60,000 nucleotides of DNA from Nymphaea colorata (lineage: Eukaryota > Streptophyta > Magnoliopsida > Nymphaeales > Nymphaeaceae). The position numbers and the translations under genes are program-made. Location of the stretch: the NCBI RefSeq assembly GCF_008831285.2, contig NC_045139.1, forward strand, positions 23,046,412 through 23,106,411. Direction: 5' to 3'. The notes below the pieces were generated by a model. That model worked only from the letters and a program-made list of their open reading frames with translations, searched no databases and had not been told where the DNA came from. Of the stretch, positions 14,301 to 26,300 are shown piece after piece (within the stretch, counting starts at the first letter, position 1; every line of letters starts with the position of its first letter).

Positions 14301-17300
14301 TACTGGGTTTTGTGTGTTTATTGGATCCAACTTGGTTACATGGAAGAGTAAGAAGCAGACAGTGGTTGCCAGATCAAGTGCAGAATCTGAGTATAGAGCT
14401 ATGGCTCAGGCTACTGCTGAAGTTATGTGGGTTAGATCTCTGATGTTGGATCTTACTGTGGAAGTGCCTCTTCCTATGCAATTGTTAGGTGATAACAAAG
14501 CTGCTCTGTTTATTGCTAATAATCCTGCTTTCCATGAGAGAACCAAGCATGTTGAAGTAGATTGTCACTATACCAGAGACATGATTCAAAAGGGGTTTGT
14601 AAGGACCTCCCATATTTCAACTACAGGGCAAACTGCTGATATTTTTACTAAAGCTCTTGCAAGAGGACCATTCCAAAGTTGTTGTTCCAAGTTGAGCTTG
14701 TTTGACATATACGCTCCAACTTGAGGGGGAGTGTTAAGACGTGTTTATACTTAGTATTAGGCTTGAGAGGGCACTTGTGTAATAATGTTTCTTTTAATGA
14801 CTTTCTTGTAACTTATCCCTCTCCTCTAGTCTATATAAAGAGGAGTTAGGGATTCTTTCGAGGTTAATCAAAGATTAGTTCTCTTAACTTCATCATACCC
14901 AAAGGAAAGAAAACATGGGGTGTAAATGGGTGTATAAGGTTAAAACTAAAAATGGTGGTCCCCTTGAAAGATATAAAACTAAACTTGTAGGTAAAGGATA
15001 TACACTAACATAAGAGATCGATTTTGGTGAGACCTCGTAACAAGACCACTGTGTCTAATTCTTAAATGCAACTATTAAGCATTAGAATATTGAATATTAG
15101 AAGTGCTCCTTTAAATTGAAAGTTGAATGTCACCTTATGTTTGAATGTTCCAAAAGAAAAGGTTGCGAAAAGCCTTATTGGACTAAAGCAAAACACCAAA
15201 TGTTAGCTTGATAATTTAACCATGCTATGTAGGAACCTTATTTCATAATACGTTGTGATCCAGCTAGTAGATGGAGACAAGATATGCAGGGAAATAACAA
15301 GGTGCAAATTAATGAGTATGCAAATGATTACAAGGAACGTTCCAACTAGCAGACAGATTAAAATTTCAAAAAGTGTTATTTTTATGAGCTTATACTTTAT
15401 AGATAAAAAATAGAATGATATGTGTATGACACACTATGAACCATAGCTTACTGCAAAACTTCCTTTTAGGATCCACAGTGACAGGAGTTCATGTAGAATG
15501 GAAATAGGAGGGCAGACTTCAATGATTAACAAATTGACAAGGTAGGTTTATACAAGAGGAAAACAATTTCTTTTTACATCTAATCAATATTCTTTTTCTA
15601 GATTTGATGATTCTCCTTATACTTCACGTACTGTTCTTCCTACCAGCCAATCAGAGAGTATTCGTTACTCTATTGGTCGGTGGGTTACTTATGAGAATTT
15701 CAACATAGATTTTCAGTTGTTCTTGTCACAACCTTGAAAAGGAGACTGAACCTAAATCCTTCTCTCAAGATAACATTTCAAACAAATGGGTTCAAGCTAC
15801 AAATAAAGAATTAGAAGGCTATGCATCAATGTTATACATGAATCATAGTTTCTTGTCCTCATTATAAAAACATTATTGGGTCACAATGGGTCTAAGTCAT
15901 ATGGGTGATTCAAAAGGCCCTTGCCCATGCATCAATGCGAGATAGGTGTGAGTGAGGCTGCAGGGTGACACCAATGATAAAGTTAAGAGAACTAATCTTT
16001 GATTAACATCGAAAGAATCCCTAACTCCTCTTTATATAGACTAGAGGAGAGGGATAAGTTACAAGAAAGTCATTAAAAGAAACATTATTACACAAGTGCC
16101 CTCTCAAGCCTAATACTGAGTATAAACACGTCTTAACACTCCCCCTCAAGTTGGAGCGTATATGTCAAACAAGCTCAACTTGGAACAACAACTTTGGAAT
16201 GGTCCTCTTGCAAGAGCTTTAGTAAAAATATCAGCAGTTTGCCCTGTAGTTGAAATATGGGAGGTGCTTACAAACCCCTTTTGAATCATGTCTCTGGTAT
16301 AGTGACAATCTACTTCAACATGCTTGGTTCTCTCATGGAAAGCAGGATTATTAGCAATAAACAGAGCAGCTTTGTTATCACCTAACAATTGCATAGGAAG
16401 AGGCACTTCCACAGTAAGATCCAACATCAGAGATCTAACCCACATAACTTCAGCAGTAGCCTGAGCCATAGCTCTATACTCAGATTCTGCACTTGATCTG
16501 GCAACCACTGTCTGCTTCTTACTCTTCCATGTAACCAAGTTGGATCCAATAAACACACAAAACCCAGTAGTGGATTTTCTGTCAAGGTGACATCCCGCAT
16601 AATCAGCATCAACATACACAGATATAGTGAGAGATGTACCATTTTGAAAGAAGAGTCCCATTCCTGGTGAATTTTTCAGATACCTGAGAATCATCATGGC
16701 AGCATCCCAATGGACTTTCTTGGGCTTATCCATAAATTGACTCACTCTGCTGACAGCATAGGCAATATCAGGTCGAGTAACAGTGATATATAGGAGCTTC
16801 CCAACAATCCCTCTATATTGTCTAGCATCAACATCTTCAGTATCATCATCATACAAGCGAGTATTGATGTCCATGGGTGTAGAGGCAGGTCGACATCCTA
16901 GCATACCTGTCTCTTGCAAGACATCAGTAACGTATTTCCTTTGGCACATGATAAGACCCTTCTGATTTCTGGCAAACTCAATACCTAGGAAATAGCGTAG
17001 CTCACCAAGATCCTTGGTGACAAAGTGTCGTCCAAGGACGCCCTTGATGTTGGAAATCCCCTGAATATCATCCCCTGTAACAATGATATCATCAACATAG
17101 ACAAGAACTATCACTGTACCTGTAGAAGTTTTCTTGACAAAAAGGGAATGATCAGCCGAAGAACGTCTGAAGCCCTCATACTCAATATTCTCTGATAATT
17201 TTTGAAACCAAGCTCGAGGACTTTGTTTCAGACCATAAATTGCCTTTCTCAATCTACACACTTTCTGACACTCCCCCTCAGCAACAAACCCTGGTGGTTG

Positions 17301-20300
17301 CTGCATATACACTTCTTCATGTAGGTCACCATACAGAAAGGCATTTTTGACATCAAGCTGTGATAGAGACCAATTCTTGCTGACGGCAACAGCGAGAAGA
17401 ACCCGTAAAGAAGCATGTCGTGCCACAGGAGAGAAGGTATCATAATAATCAACCCCATAAGTCTGAGTATAGCCTTTTGCAACCAAGCGAGCCTTATATC
17501 TCTCAATGCTGCCATCTGCTCTGTATTTAACAGTAAATACCCATCGACAACCAACAATAGCTGCATCAGAAGAAGGAGTAACTAGTGTCCAGGTGCCTCT
17601 AGACTGAAGGGCATCAATCTCTTCTTGCATAGCTGCGGCCCATTTGGGATCAGAAAGAGCGTCCATAGGAGTCTGTGGAAGAGCTACAGCCGACAGTCCC
17701 TTGACAAACTGGCGGTAAGTAGGAGTGAGTCGAGCCATGGACAAATGACCAGAGAGAGGATGCATAGTGCAACTGCGTTTGCCTTTCCTTTGAGCAATAG
17801 GCATATCAAGTTCATTAATATGAGGACCAGTAGCATGCTCTGGAGAGTCCCCTGTGGCATCATCACATAAAGAATGGTCAGCAGGATTTGTGTGTTCAGG
17901 AAGTACCTTGGGCATGCTGGGTGAAGGCACAGGAGCACAGGGGGCAGGTTGAACAGGTTTAGTGCGACGTTGGTAGATAGCCCCAAAACGCGAAGCAACG
18001 GGTTGTGGATAACTCATGAGAGGTAAAGGAAGGTGGACTTCATCACTAAATTCAGGCACCCTTAATTGAGTTCCATTGGGAGAGAAATAAGAGGTGGACT
18101 CAAAAAATGTAACATCAGCACTCACATAATATCGACGAGTAGAAGGATCATAACAACGATATCCCTTTTGAGTGCGGGAATAACCAACAAAGATCGTTTT
18201 GATAGCCCGAGGGGATAACTTATCTCGCCCAGGACCAAGTAACTGAACAAAGGCAACACATCCAAAAATACGAGGTGCAACAGAAAACAATGCTCTGTCA
18301 GGAAAAAGAACAGAGAAAGGAATAAGATCTCCCAACACGGATGACGGCATGCGATTAATAAGATAGCAGGCTGTAAGAACAGCATCTCCCCAATAAGAAT
18401 GGGGAACATGGCTGTGTATGATAATGGTTCTGGCGACATCAAGAATATGGCGGTGTTTTCTTTCAGCAACCCCGTTTTGTTGAGAGGTATAGGCACAAGA
18501 AGTTTGGTGAATGATACCCTTATCCCTGAAAAATTGTTCTAAAGAGGAAGCACAGAACTCAAGAGCATTGTCAGAGCGCACAATCTTGACACAAGTATCA
18601 AACTGAGTCAGAATTTCATTGATAAAATTTTTGATTACATGACCCGCTTCAGATTTGTGTTTCATAAGAAAAACCCAACTAACACGACTGTAATCATCAA
18701 CAGCAACAAGATAATACCGATGACCCTGAAGGTCAGGAGTACGACTCGGGCCCCAAACATCAAAATGAAGTAACTCAAACACAGAGTGGCTACTTCTACT
18801 AGACCGCGGAGGAAAGGATGACCGATGGTGTTTGCCTAACTGACAAGACTCATATTGAAAAGACGACTTATGAGACAGCTGAGGGAGAACATGCAGCAGT
18901 TTCTGAAACGGGAGATGTCCAAAACGTAAATGCCAAGTATAAGCCGAGGATGAGGACGACCCCGACGAGGTAGATCCAGCAAAGGGAAAGGAGTGCACTA
19001 GCCTGTAGAGACCTCCCTGTTCACGGCCACTGCCAATCACCCTGCCCGTCAGTATATCCTGAAACACAAGAGAGGAAGAGTCAAATATAGCACGACAATT
19101 TAATTCTCTGGTAATCTGACTGATAGAAAGTAGGCTATGGGGGAATTCTGGTGCATGAAGAACGTGCTGCAGCGGCAATGATGAAGTAAGTTGGACCTCT
19201 CCATGTCCAACAACTGGTGAATCTTTTCCATCTGCTAGAATAACCGAACGACCCGGTGGAGTAGGGACGTAAGAGGTGAATTGCATCTTATCCCCACAGA
19301 GATGTGTCGATGCACCAGAATCAATAAGCCAATCTGTAGTGTCAGGAGGAGAGCAGACTGTACAAGCAGAATACATACCAGATGAAGAAGCACTCGCAGC
19401 GGTAGGAACAGTAGAAGTGGTCGGACCAGGGGATGGATGGGCGCTGTCGCCAATCAAGTGCCTCAACTGAGAGAGAATGTCATCTACATGCAACTCACTG
19501 GAGGATACCATGTGCTGAGGCTTAGGCTGCTCAGGAGAATCAGTAGATACAGTCTGATTTGCAAAAGCTGGACGACCATGTTTCTGCCAACACTTATCCA
19601 CAGTATGACCAATGCGGTGACAAAACTGACATACAGGGCGCGAAGGGGTATTGCCACGGCCACGGCCCCCTCTTCCTCTGGCAAAAAAGGGTCCTCCTCT
19701 GCCACGAGTAGCAAGCATAGCAGAAGTGGTATCAGGAACAGTCGATGCAGAGATCGGAATTCTGCTGAGCCTACTGTAAGCCTCATCAATAGGAGGAATC
19801 GAGGGACTAGTAAGCATTTGGTTCTTTGCGGATTCATAAACAGAGTCTAAACCAGAAAGAAAGACCCCTACCATAAGCATATCTCTGTATGCCTTTTGTT
19901 GTTCACACTTGCATGCGGGAAAGTAGCTATTCAGTCTCTCAAACATGGACTTGAGACTAGAATAATAAGTGTGAAGAGGTCTGCCATCTTGGCGCATCTG
20001 ATGGATATCATGATGAAGCTGCATAATGCGCGTTTCATTTCTTGCGTGTGAATAAGTGGCAGCAAGGGAATCCCACATATCCTTTGCACTGTCCTTGTGC
20101 AAGACTTCATTTGCAATTTCTTGTGAGAGAGTACCAACAATCCATACCATAACCAATGAATTATCTTTAAACCAAGTAGTATATTTTCCTACCTTCTGTA
20201 CGGGCTCGGGCTCCAATATGAGATGTTCCTTCTCATGGGCGATCAAAGTTCTTTTTACTTGCATGGCCCACATCTCGTAATTACCCCCATCCATTTTGGT

Positions 20301-23300
20301 GATAATGCTGGAAAATGGGGAACTCTTCATCTCTCCCGACGATACAAAGGAAGAGGTATTAGCGCCACTACTAATTTCAGACATCTTTCAACACAAAGGA
20401 GGAAACCGAGCCACGGAATAGGAAGTGCAGGCAAAAGAATACAATCACATATCGAAAGACAACATGCTGATCATGAAGCAATATGTAGTTAACGCAGGTA
20501 GCAATCCAGAAGTCCGATCGGCGAGAAGAGGCAACAGCAGAGCTGAACGAAGAGAGATACCAGAGACGACGGTGAGAAGAAAATCAGCGTGCAGAACCAC
20601 GGGCAGAGCAGCGGCGGAACAGCGGCGGAGCAGCGTGCAGAGCAGCGGCGGAGCAGCATGCAGCGGAAAGACGCAGGAGGACGGGCGCAGGGAGACGGGC
20701 GCAGGCAGACGGGCGGCGGTGGCGCAGGCGGACGGGCGCAGGCAGACGGGTGCAGGAGGCACAGGCGGAGGCGGCGGCGCAGGCAGACGGGCGCAGGCGG
20801 ACGGGCGCAGGAGGCACAGGCGGAGGCGGCGCAGGCAGACAATGGGTAGGGCGACGAGGGGCAGCAGGGATGGATCAGGCGGCAATGGACAGGGCGGCAA
20901 AGGGCGAGGCGGCAATGGACAGGGCGGCAAAGGGCGGCGGCGGCGACTGACGCCGATGAGGCGGCGGCGGCGCCGCTCAGTCGGCGACAACTCGCTGAGG
21001 AGGAGACGGCTGGAGCTCTGATACCATGATAAAGTTAAGAGAACTAATCTTTGATTAACATCGAAAGAATCCCTAACTCCTCTTTATATAGACTAGAGGA
21101 GAGGGATAAGTTACAAGAAAGTCATTAAAAGAAACATTATTACACAAGTGCCCTCTCAAGCCTAATACTGAGTATAAACACGTCTTAACAACCAACATGC
21201 CAATCGACATGGATGCGTCTGGTGCAGACAGCCACACTTGACCAATAGGACATGGTGTGTCCCATTATTTTTTAATGTGTCATGGTTTTATTCCTCCACT
21301 CTCTCTATCTTCACATTTTTACCATTTTAAAAAGGAGACAGGCTCTCTCTCTCTCTCCCTCTCTCATTCATTAACATTACTCTATCATAACAAACAATAG
21401 GTCTATCATCCTTCTTAAAAAGACAACAAGTGCCTTTTTAAAAGAACTTGACGTCCTTTTTAAAAGAAATGGATGTTTCTAAAAGGCACCCTATTGTACA
21501 ATAAAAAACTAGGTGTCTTTTTTGAAGGCACCTAACTGACAATAAGGGAGTCCACGTTCAAAAAAAGGACCCCTAGCATCAATTTGTATCTTTTCAAAAG
21601 ACACCATAAAGGTGCTCTCTTTATGAAAGAGTACACCTTTGCTTCGATTTCAAAAATATTTTATTTAGTATACACTTATATAGATGTGTGTATGTGCATT
21701 TAACACATAATTTTTTTTTATATTCAGTATATGTATATACACACATGCCCCAATGGTGCACCCGCCCTCTGCAGCCAAGTATTAAACCATATAAAAGTAT
21801 GGAGTGCTACAAAGCAGACTTTTTACAAAACGTTTCATGTAAGAGTTTGGGTATGAGTACAATGAGACTTACAGCCCTATTGTGACAAAAGGTACTGTTT
21901 GTATTGTGCTATAATGGTTGTTCATCATGGAAGAAGGACAAGTCAATTGGATGTTAAGAATGTCTTTCTCTATGGAAACTTGAATAGGTCTACGTAGAGC
22001 ATCCTCCAATATATTCATAAGAAGATCCTAATGAATATGTTTGTCAGCTGCAAATGGCTATTTTACGGGCTGAAGCAAGCATCTTGATCTTGGTTTGATA
22101 GTTTTTCATTGGATATTTAAGGTCATATATTTCATGAGTCTCAATTGCCTACATATATTTCGAGGTGAGGGCATTGTTACACTCCTATTGATATATGTTG
22201 ATGATAATATTGTCATAAGAAATAAGAATGCATACATTTAAATTAGAGATTCAAGATGAAAGATCTTGGGAGTCTTCACTATTTCCAAGATGTGGAAGTG
22301 GATGCTCAAGACAGACTATTTGTCTTAGTCAATGCAAATATGCATTGGATTTGTTAGAAAAGGCAGGGATGCAAGATGTCAAGTCTCTTGCAATCCCCAA
22401 TGCAGAAGCTGGGTCAAGACAATGGATATGTTTCATGAACCTATAAAATATCACAAGATTGTAGGAATGTTTGAATATCATACTTCTACCTGTCGTGATA
22501 TTACAGATTCAGTTAATCAAGTTTCTCATTTCAGGTAAGCCTTAAGAACATGACATATGGATGCAGTAGAAAGGATACTCTCATAGTGAGATACTTGAAG
22601 GCTACTGTTGGAGATGGACTTTTAGTCGAGAAAAGACCATGCACCCTATCTATGACATCACTGCCTACATAGATGTTGATTAGGCTGGAAACTTCAATGG
22701 TAGGAAGCTAACATCGAGATATTGTGCTTTCATGGGTGTAAGATTTTGGGTATCAAACTATAACCCACGATCAGTTTCAGCAAAGGAAAGGTTAAGAGAG
22801 AAACAAGAAAAGAGAAATGAGAAAGGAAAGTGAGTGTTTATATTTTCACGCAGACCATTTATATAATGATCCCTCTACACAATTTACAAGAATCTAGAAT
22901 GAAAAAATCACAATAATCTAGAGTCTAGAGTGAAGCAACACAATAATCTAGAGTCTAGAATAAAACAATTACAAAAATTACAATCATAACCCTGCCTAGA
23001 TACTTGTGATCAAACATAATTAGATGTGTTAGATTTGGATCAGATAAGATCCAATATCTTATCATCCTCCTTCAAGTTGTATATGGTTTTGCACCACGTA
23101 CAATTGCCTTTTAGAAACCAAAATCGTTGTTTCGTTAATCATTTTGTAAATAAGTCTGCAACTTGTTCATCTGTACGAACATAAATAGGCTAAATCTCCT
23201 TGTCTTCCACTTTTTGTCTAATAAAATGTTGATCAATCTCAATGTGCTTTGTTCAACCATGCTATATGGGATTAAAAGCAATGTAAATAGCGCTTTGATT

Positions 23301-26300
23301 ATCGCACATTAACATTGATATACACAAGGTTACACCCAGTGAAAATACAAAAACCAGAAATCGACTTTCTTTGATCAGGATCTCCAGCCCAATCTACATT
23401 TGTGAATGTCATAAGTTGATGTCCAACAGTTATATTTCGACTCTTACCATAAACTAAGTCATCTCCTGTTGTCCCTTTTAGATATCTTAATATTCTTTTG
23501 ACAGCATCCATGTAAGTATCTCTAGGTGCATGCATAAATTGAGATACTTGATTAAGGGTGTTGACGTGTATGTGTGTTCGGGTACGGATCCTGTCCTACC
23601 CGTTGTCTTGATGTATTCCTTTTTAAATATCATGTAACCTTTTTTTATTCAAATGAAAAATTAAGATTGAGAGAGGTATCAGCAGCTAGTGGGCACCGGA
23701 ATTATCTCCTTCGTGGTTTTTCTCCCACCGAGTCGAGGGTTTTCCACGTTACATTGATCTTCGATTTCTACTGCACTCTCGATTCTACATTTCAACATGG
23801 AATCAGAGCCGACGCGGTTCTAAGTTTTCTTTTTCGTGTTGGATGGAGAATCTGCCTTCTTCGGTGCTTGGCATCGTGCAGCAGCCTTCCTCGTCTTCCT
23901 CTGTTGTCTATGCTATCTCCGGTTGTTGTGGCATTCCCGTGAAACACTTCCGTGGTGGTCTACTGCATGTCCGCCAGAGTTGTCGCAAGCCGTCGCCTAA
24001 GCTTGCTATGTCACCCGATTCCCTTGCAGTTGACCAGAGTCATCCCCCGACTCTCTATCACTCGACTCACCCTCAGCTGTCGCTCGAGACTCACAGCTGC
24101 CTCTTCCATCGCCCGACCACTGCTCACCTGTCGCCTGACTTTGTTGTTGTGGCTCGACTCACAACAACCTCTATTGCACGTCGCTGTCTGTCTTCTGCCG
24201 TTGTGGAACGCTGTTGGACGGGACCTTGCCAGAGCTCATTGTCGCCGGGACCAAGTTGTTGTTGCCTAAGCTTCTGCCGTCAACAATGCTCATTGTCGCC
24301 AGTGTCACACGACTTTTTCTGTTGGTCGTTCGACTGAGTTACACTGCTTCCGCCTGCCGAAGTTGTTGTTGTTCTGTTGTTGCGCTGCTGCTTGTCAGAG
24401 GCATATTCTCTACAATTCTTGATTGTTGGGTTACTGTATTGGGATGGCGGAATTAGCCTCCTCTGTTGTTAGTACTGTCCAGGCAGATGTTGAGGCCTCT
24501 AAAACCAAAAATATCCATGTTCAAGTCACCACTATTCATCTCACCGAGAATAATTACCTTCAATGGTCCACTACCATCACTATGGGGATTGCTAGTCGAG
24601 GGAAAATTGCTTATGTAAATGGGAAGAAGACTGAACCACTCGAGACTAACCCAATGTGGGATATGTGGTTTCTTGAGGACAACCAAGTCAAAACTTGGAT
24701 TGTCAACTCTGTGTCTTCCGATATTCAACCCCTCATTTTTCATAAGAGGACTGCCAGAGATATGTGAGCCATCTTGGAACAGATGTGATGCAAGATGGAA
24801 GCATAATCAAATCATGTAATGGATCTAATTATATTTTTGGTACTTATTAAATGGATCCAGAGCCGAAACCCATTCCTTTCTCTATAAAAGGGGACTTTGG
24901 ATCATTTTGTAAGGAATCAATCAGTTTGAATGAAATGAAGTATTTTCTTATTCTCCTTCGTCTGTTCTTTTTGTTCCTTGTTCATTTGCTTGAGTTTTAG
25001 TTAGTTTTAGCTAAGTTTAGTTTAAGCTTAGTTTTAGTTTAGTTGTAAGTGCAGTTGGATTAAGATCAGTTTGTTTTAATCCTTCTTGCATCAATTGGTA
25101 TCAGAGCGAGGCTTTTACCAACATGAAAGATCAAGTTCGGCAAACCTTGTTGCAGCAGGATATTAGACAAGGAGTTGTTGTCTTCACGAGAAAAGCGGAT
25201 GGACTAGAAGCCAAAATGAATGAACTCAGGGAAATGATGGAAATGTTCAGCTTGGCTATGTTCAACCCACGTAGTCGTTAGAGATTTGCTGTGGTAGACG
25301 TCCATCCAGCCATTGAAGCTGGATGGGGTGAGTTTCAGCTGGATCTCCATGGGAAAAGTGTTAGAGGTTTGGGGAGGACGTCGGGCTATGAACCAGTTGT
25401 CGTTGCGTCAAAAGGGGTTTCCGTCCAAACTGTTGTCGGAGACCCATTATTCTTGGAGATGCAGATGCAGATGCCATTCACCTTGTCGTTGTCCGTCGGG
25501 GAAACTGAACCCATAGCCGACAGCGACGAAACGACCCTTGCTCCACCTGTTGTTCATGGACAGAAGCAGGGGACAGTGTTGTGCTCAATCCAACAGGCGT
25601 CGCCTCCAGCAGCTAACCTCGCCGTCATCGTGGGTAGCCGACCGGCGGTGTGGCAGATGCCGGCGGTTTCGTCTCCGATTGAAGGTGGCGCGGAAACCGC
25701 CACCAGCAGCGAAGGAACAGCCCCTTATCTGCTTGTTGCTTGTGAGCAAGGTTTGAAGGTGTGCCCGCCAAAACTAGCTCCGCCCGTGGAATCGCCGTTC
25801 GCGGGCCAAGATGTATGGCCAGAAGAAGAAGGATGTTCGAGTGTACCAATTGATGAAGGATGTTTATGCCTTACGGCAAGGAGAACTTTCTGCGACTGAC
25901 TTCTATGTGGCATTGAAATCAAAATAGGAGGAACTTGACTACTATTCTGATGATACTTGGAATTGTCCCCAAGACCAGCTGTATAATTGGACCAAGGAAT
26001 GGAAGAACATGGTGTTTTTGTTCTTAGCAGGGCTAAAGGATGACTTCGAAGGTATAAGGAGTCAAATTCTTAATTCAGAAGAAACGTTTAGCATTGAAGA
26101 TGTCTATTCTCGCATTGAAGCTAAAGAACAAAGATGTCTTGTTATAACAGGGAAAAGAAGGCTTATACCTCATGTAGTGAAAGGTCTGCTCTTGCTAGTT
26201 GAGCTCCTATGGGGGGCTACCCGACTCTCTCGAACATGTACTCACTGCAAGAAAATTGGTCATACCATAGAGTTCTATTGGGATTTGTATCCTGAAAAGA

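Larger units (their letters stand above)
11651..14895 (+). mobile_element. Copia element B, internally deleted relative of element A
   Basis: A 3245-bp element with LTRs at 11651-11811 and 14732-14895, flanked by the 5-bp duplication TACCC (11646-11650 and 14896-14900). The primer-binding site TGGTATCAGAGC begins at 11812 and the polypurine tract AACTTGAGGGGGAG precedes the 3' LTR. The LTRs differ by one substitution and a 3-bp gap. Compared with element A, about 1.96 kb is missing: the end of gag, protease, integrase and the start of reverse transcriptase. It sits inside an older copia. Confidence 0.96.
15975..21190 (-). mobile_element. Copia element A, complete and young
   Basis: A 5216-bp element with two LTRs of 164 bp (15975-16138 and 21027-21190) that I read as identical. 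The 5-bp duplication ACCAA lies at 15970-15974 and 21191-21195. Primer-binding site TGGTATCAGAGC (minus strand, 21015-21026), 642-bp leader, an unbroken 1412-residue gag-pol, then a polypurine tract at 16139-16150. Identical LTRs mean very recent insertion. It runs in the same direction as ARA1 and lies in its largest intron. Confidence 0.98.
22738..23558 (-). mobile_element. Copia element D, 3' end only
   Basis: Minus-strand LTR at 22738-23064 (TG...CA ends), polypurine-like tract at 23065-23076, and RNase H/RT sequence to 23558. Element C has inserted at 23559, and the rest of D is not found on the other side of C. D entered old copia 2. Confidence 0.8.

Noticed and set aside
20425-21021. 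198-codon plus-strand frame in the element A leader
   Set aside because: Antisense to the element and made of repeated Gly/Arg/Gln codons; shadow of the GC-rich leader.
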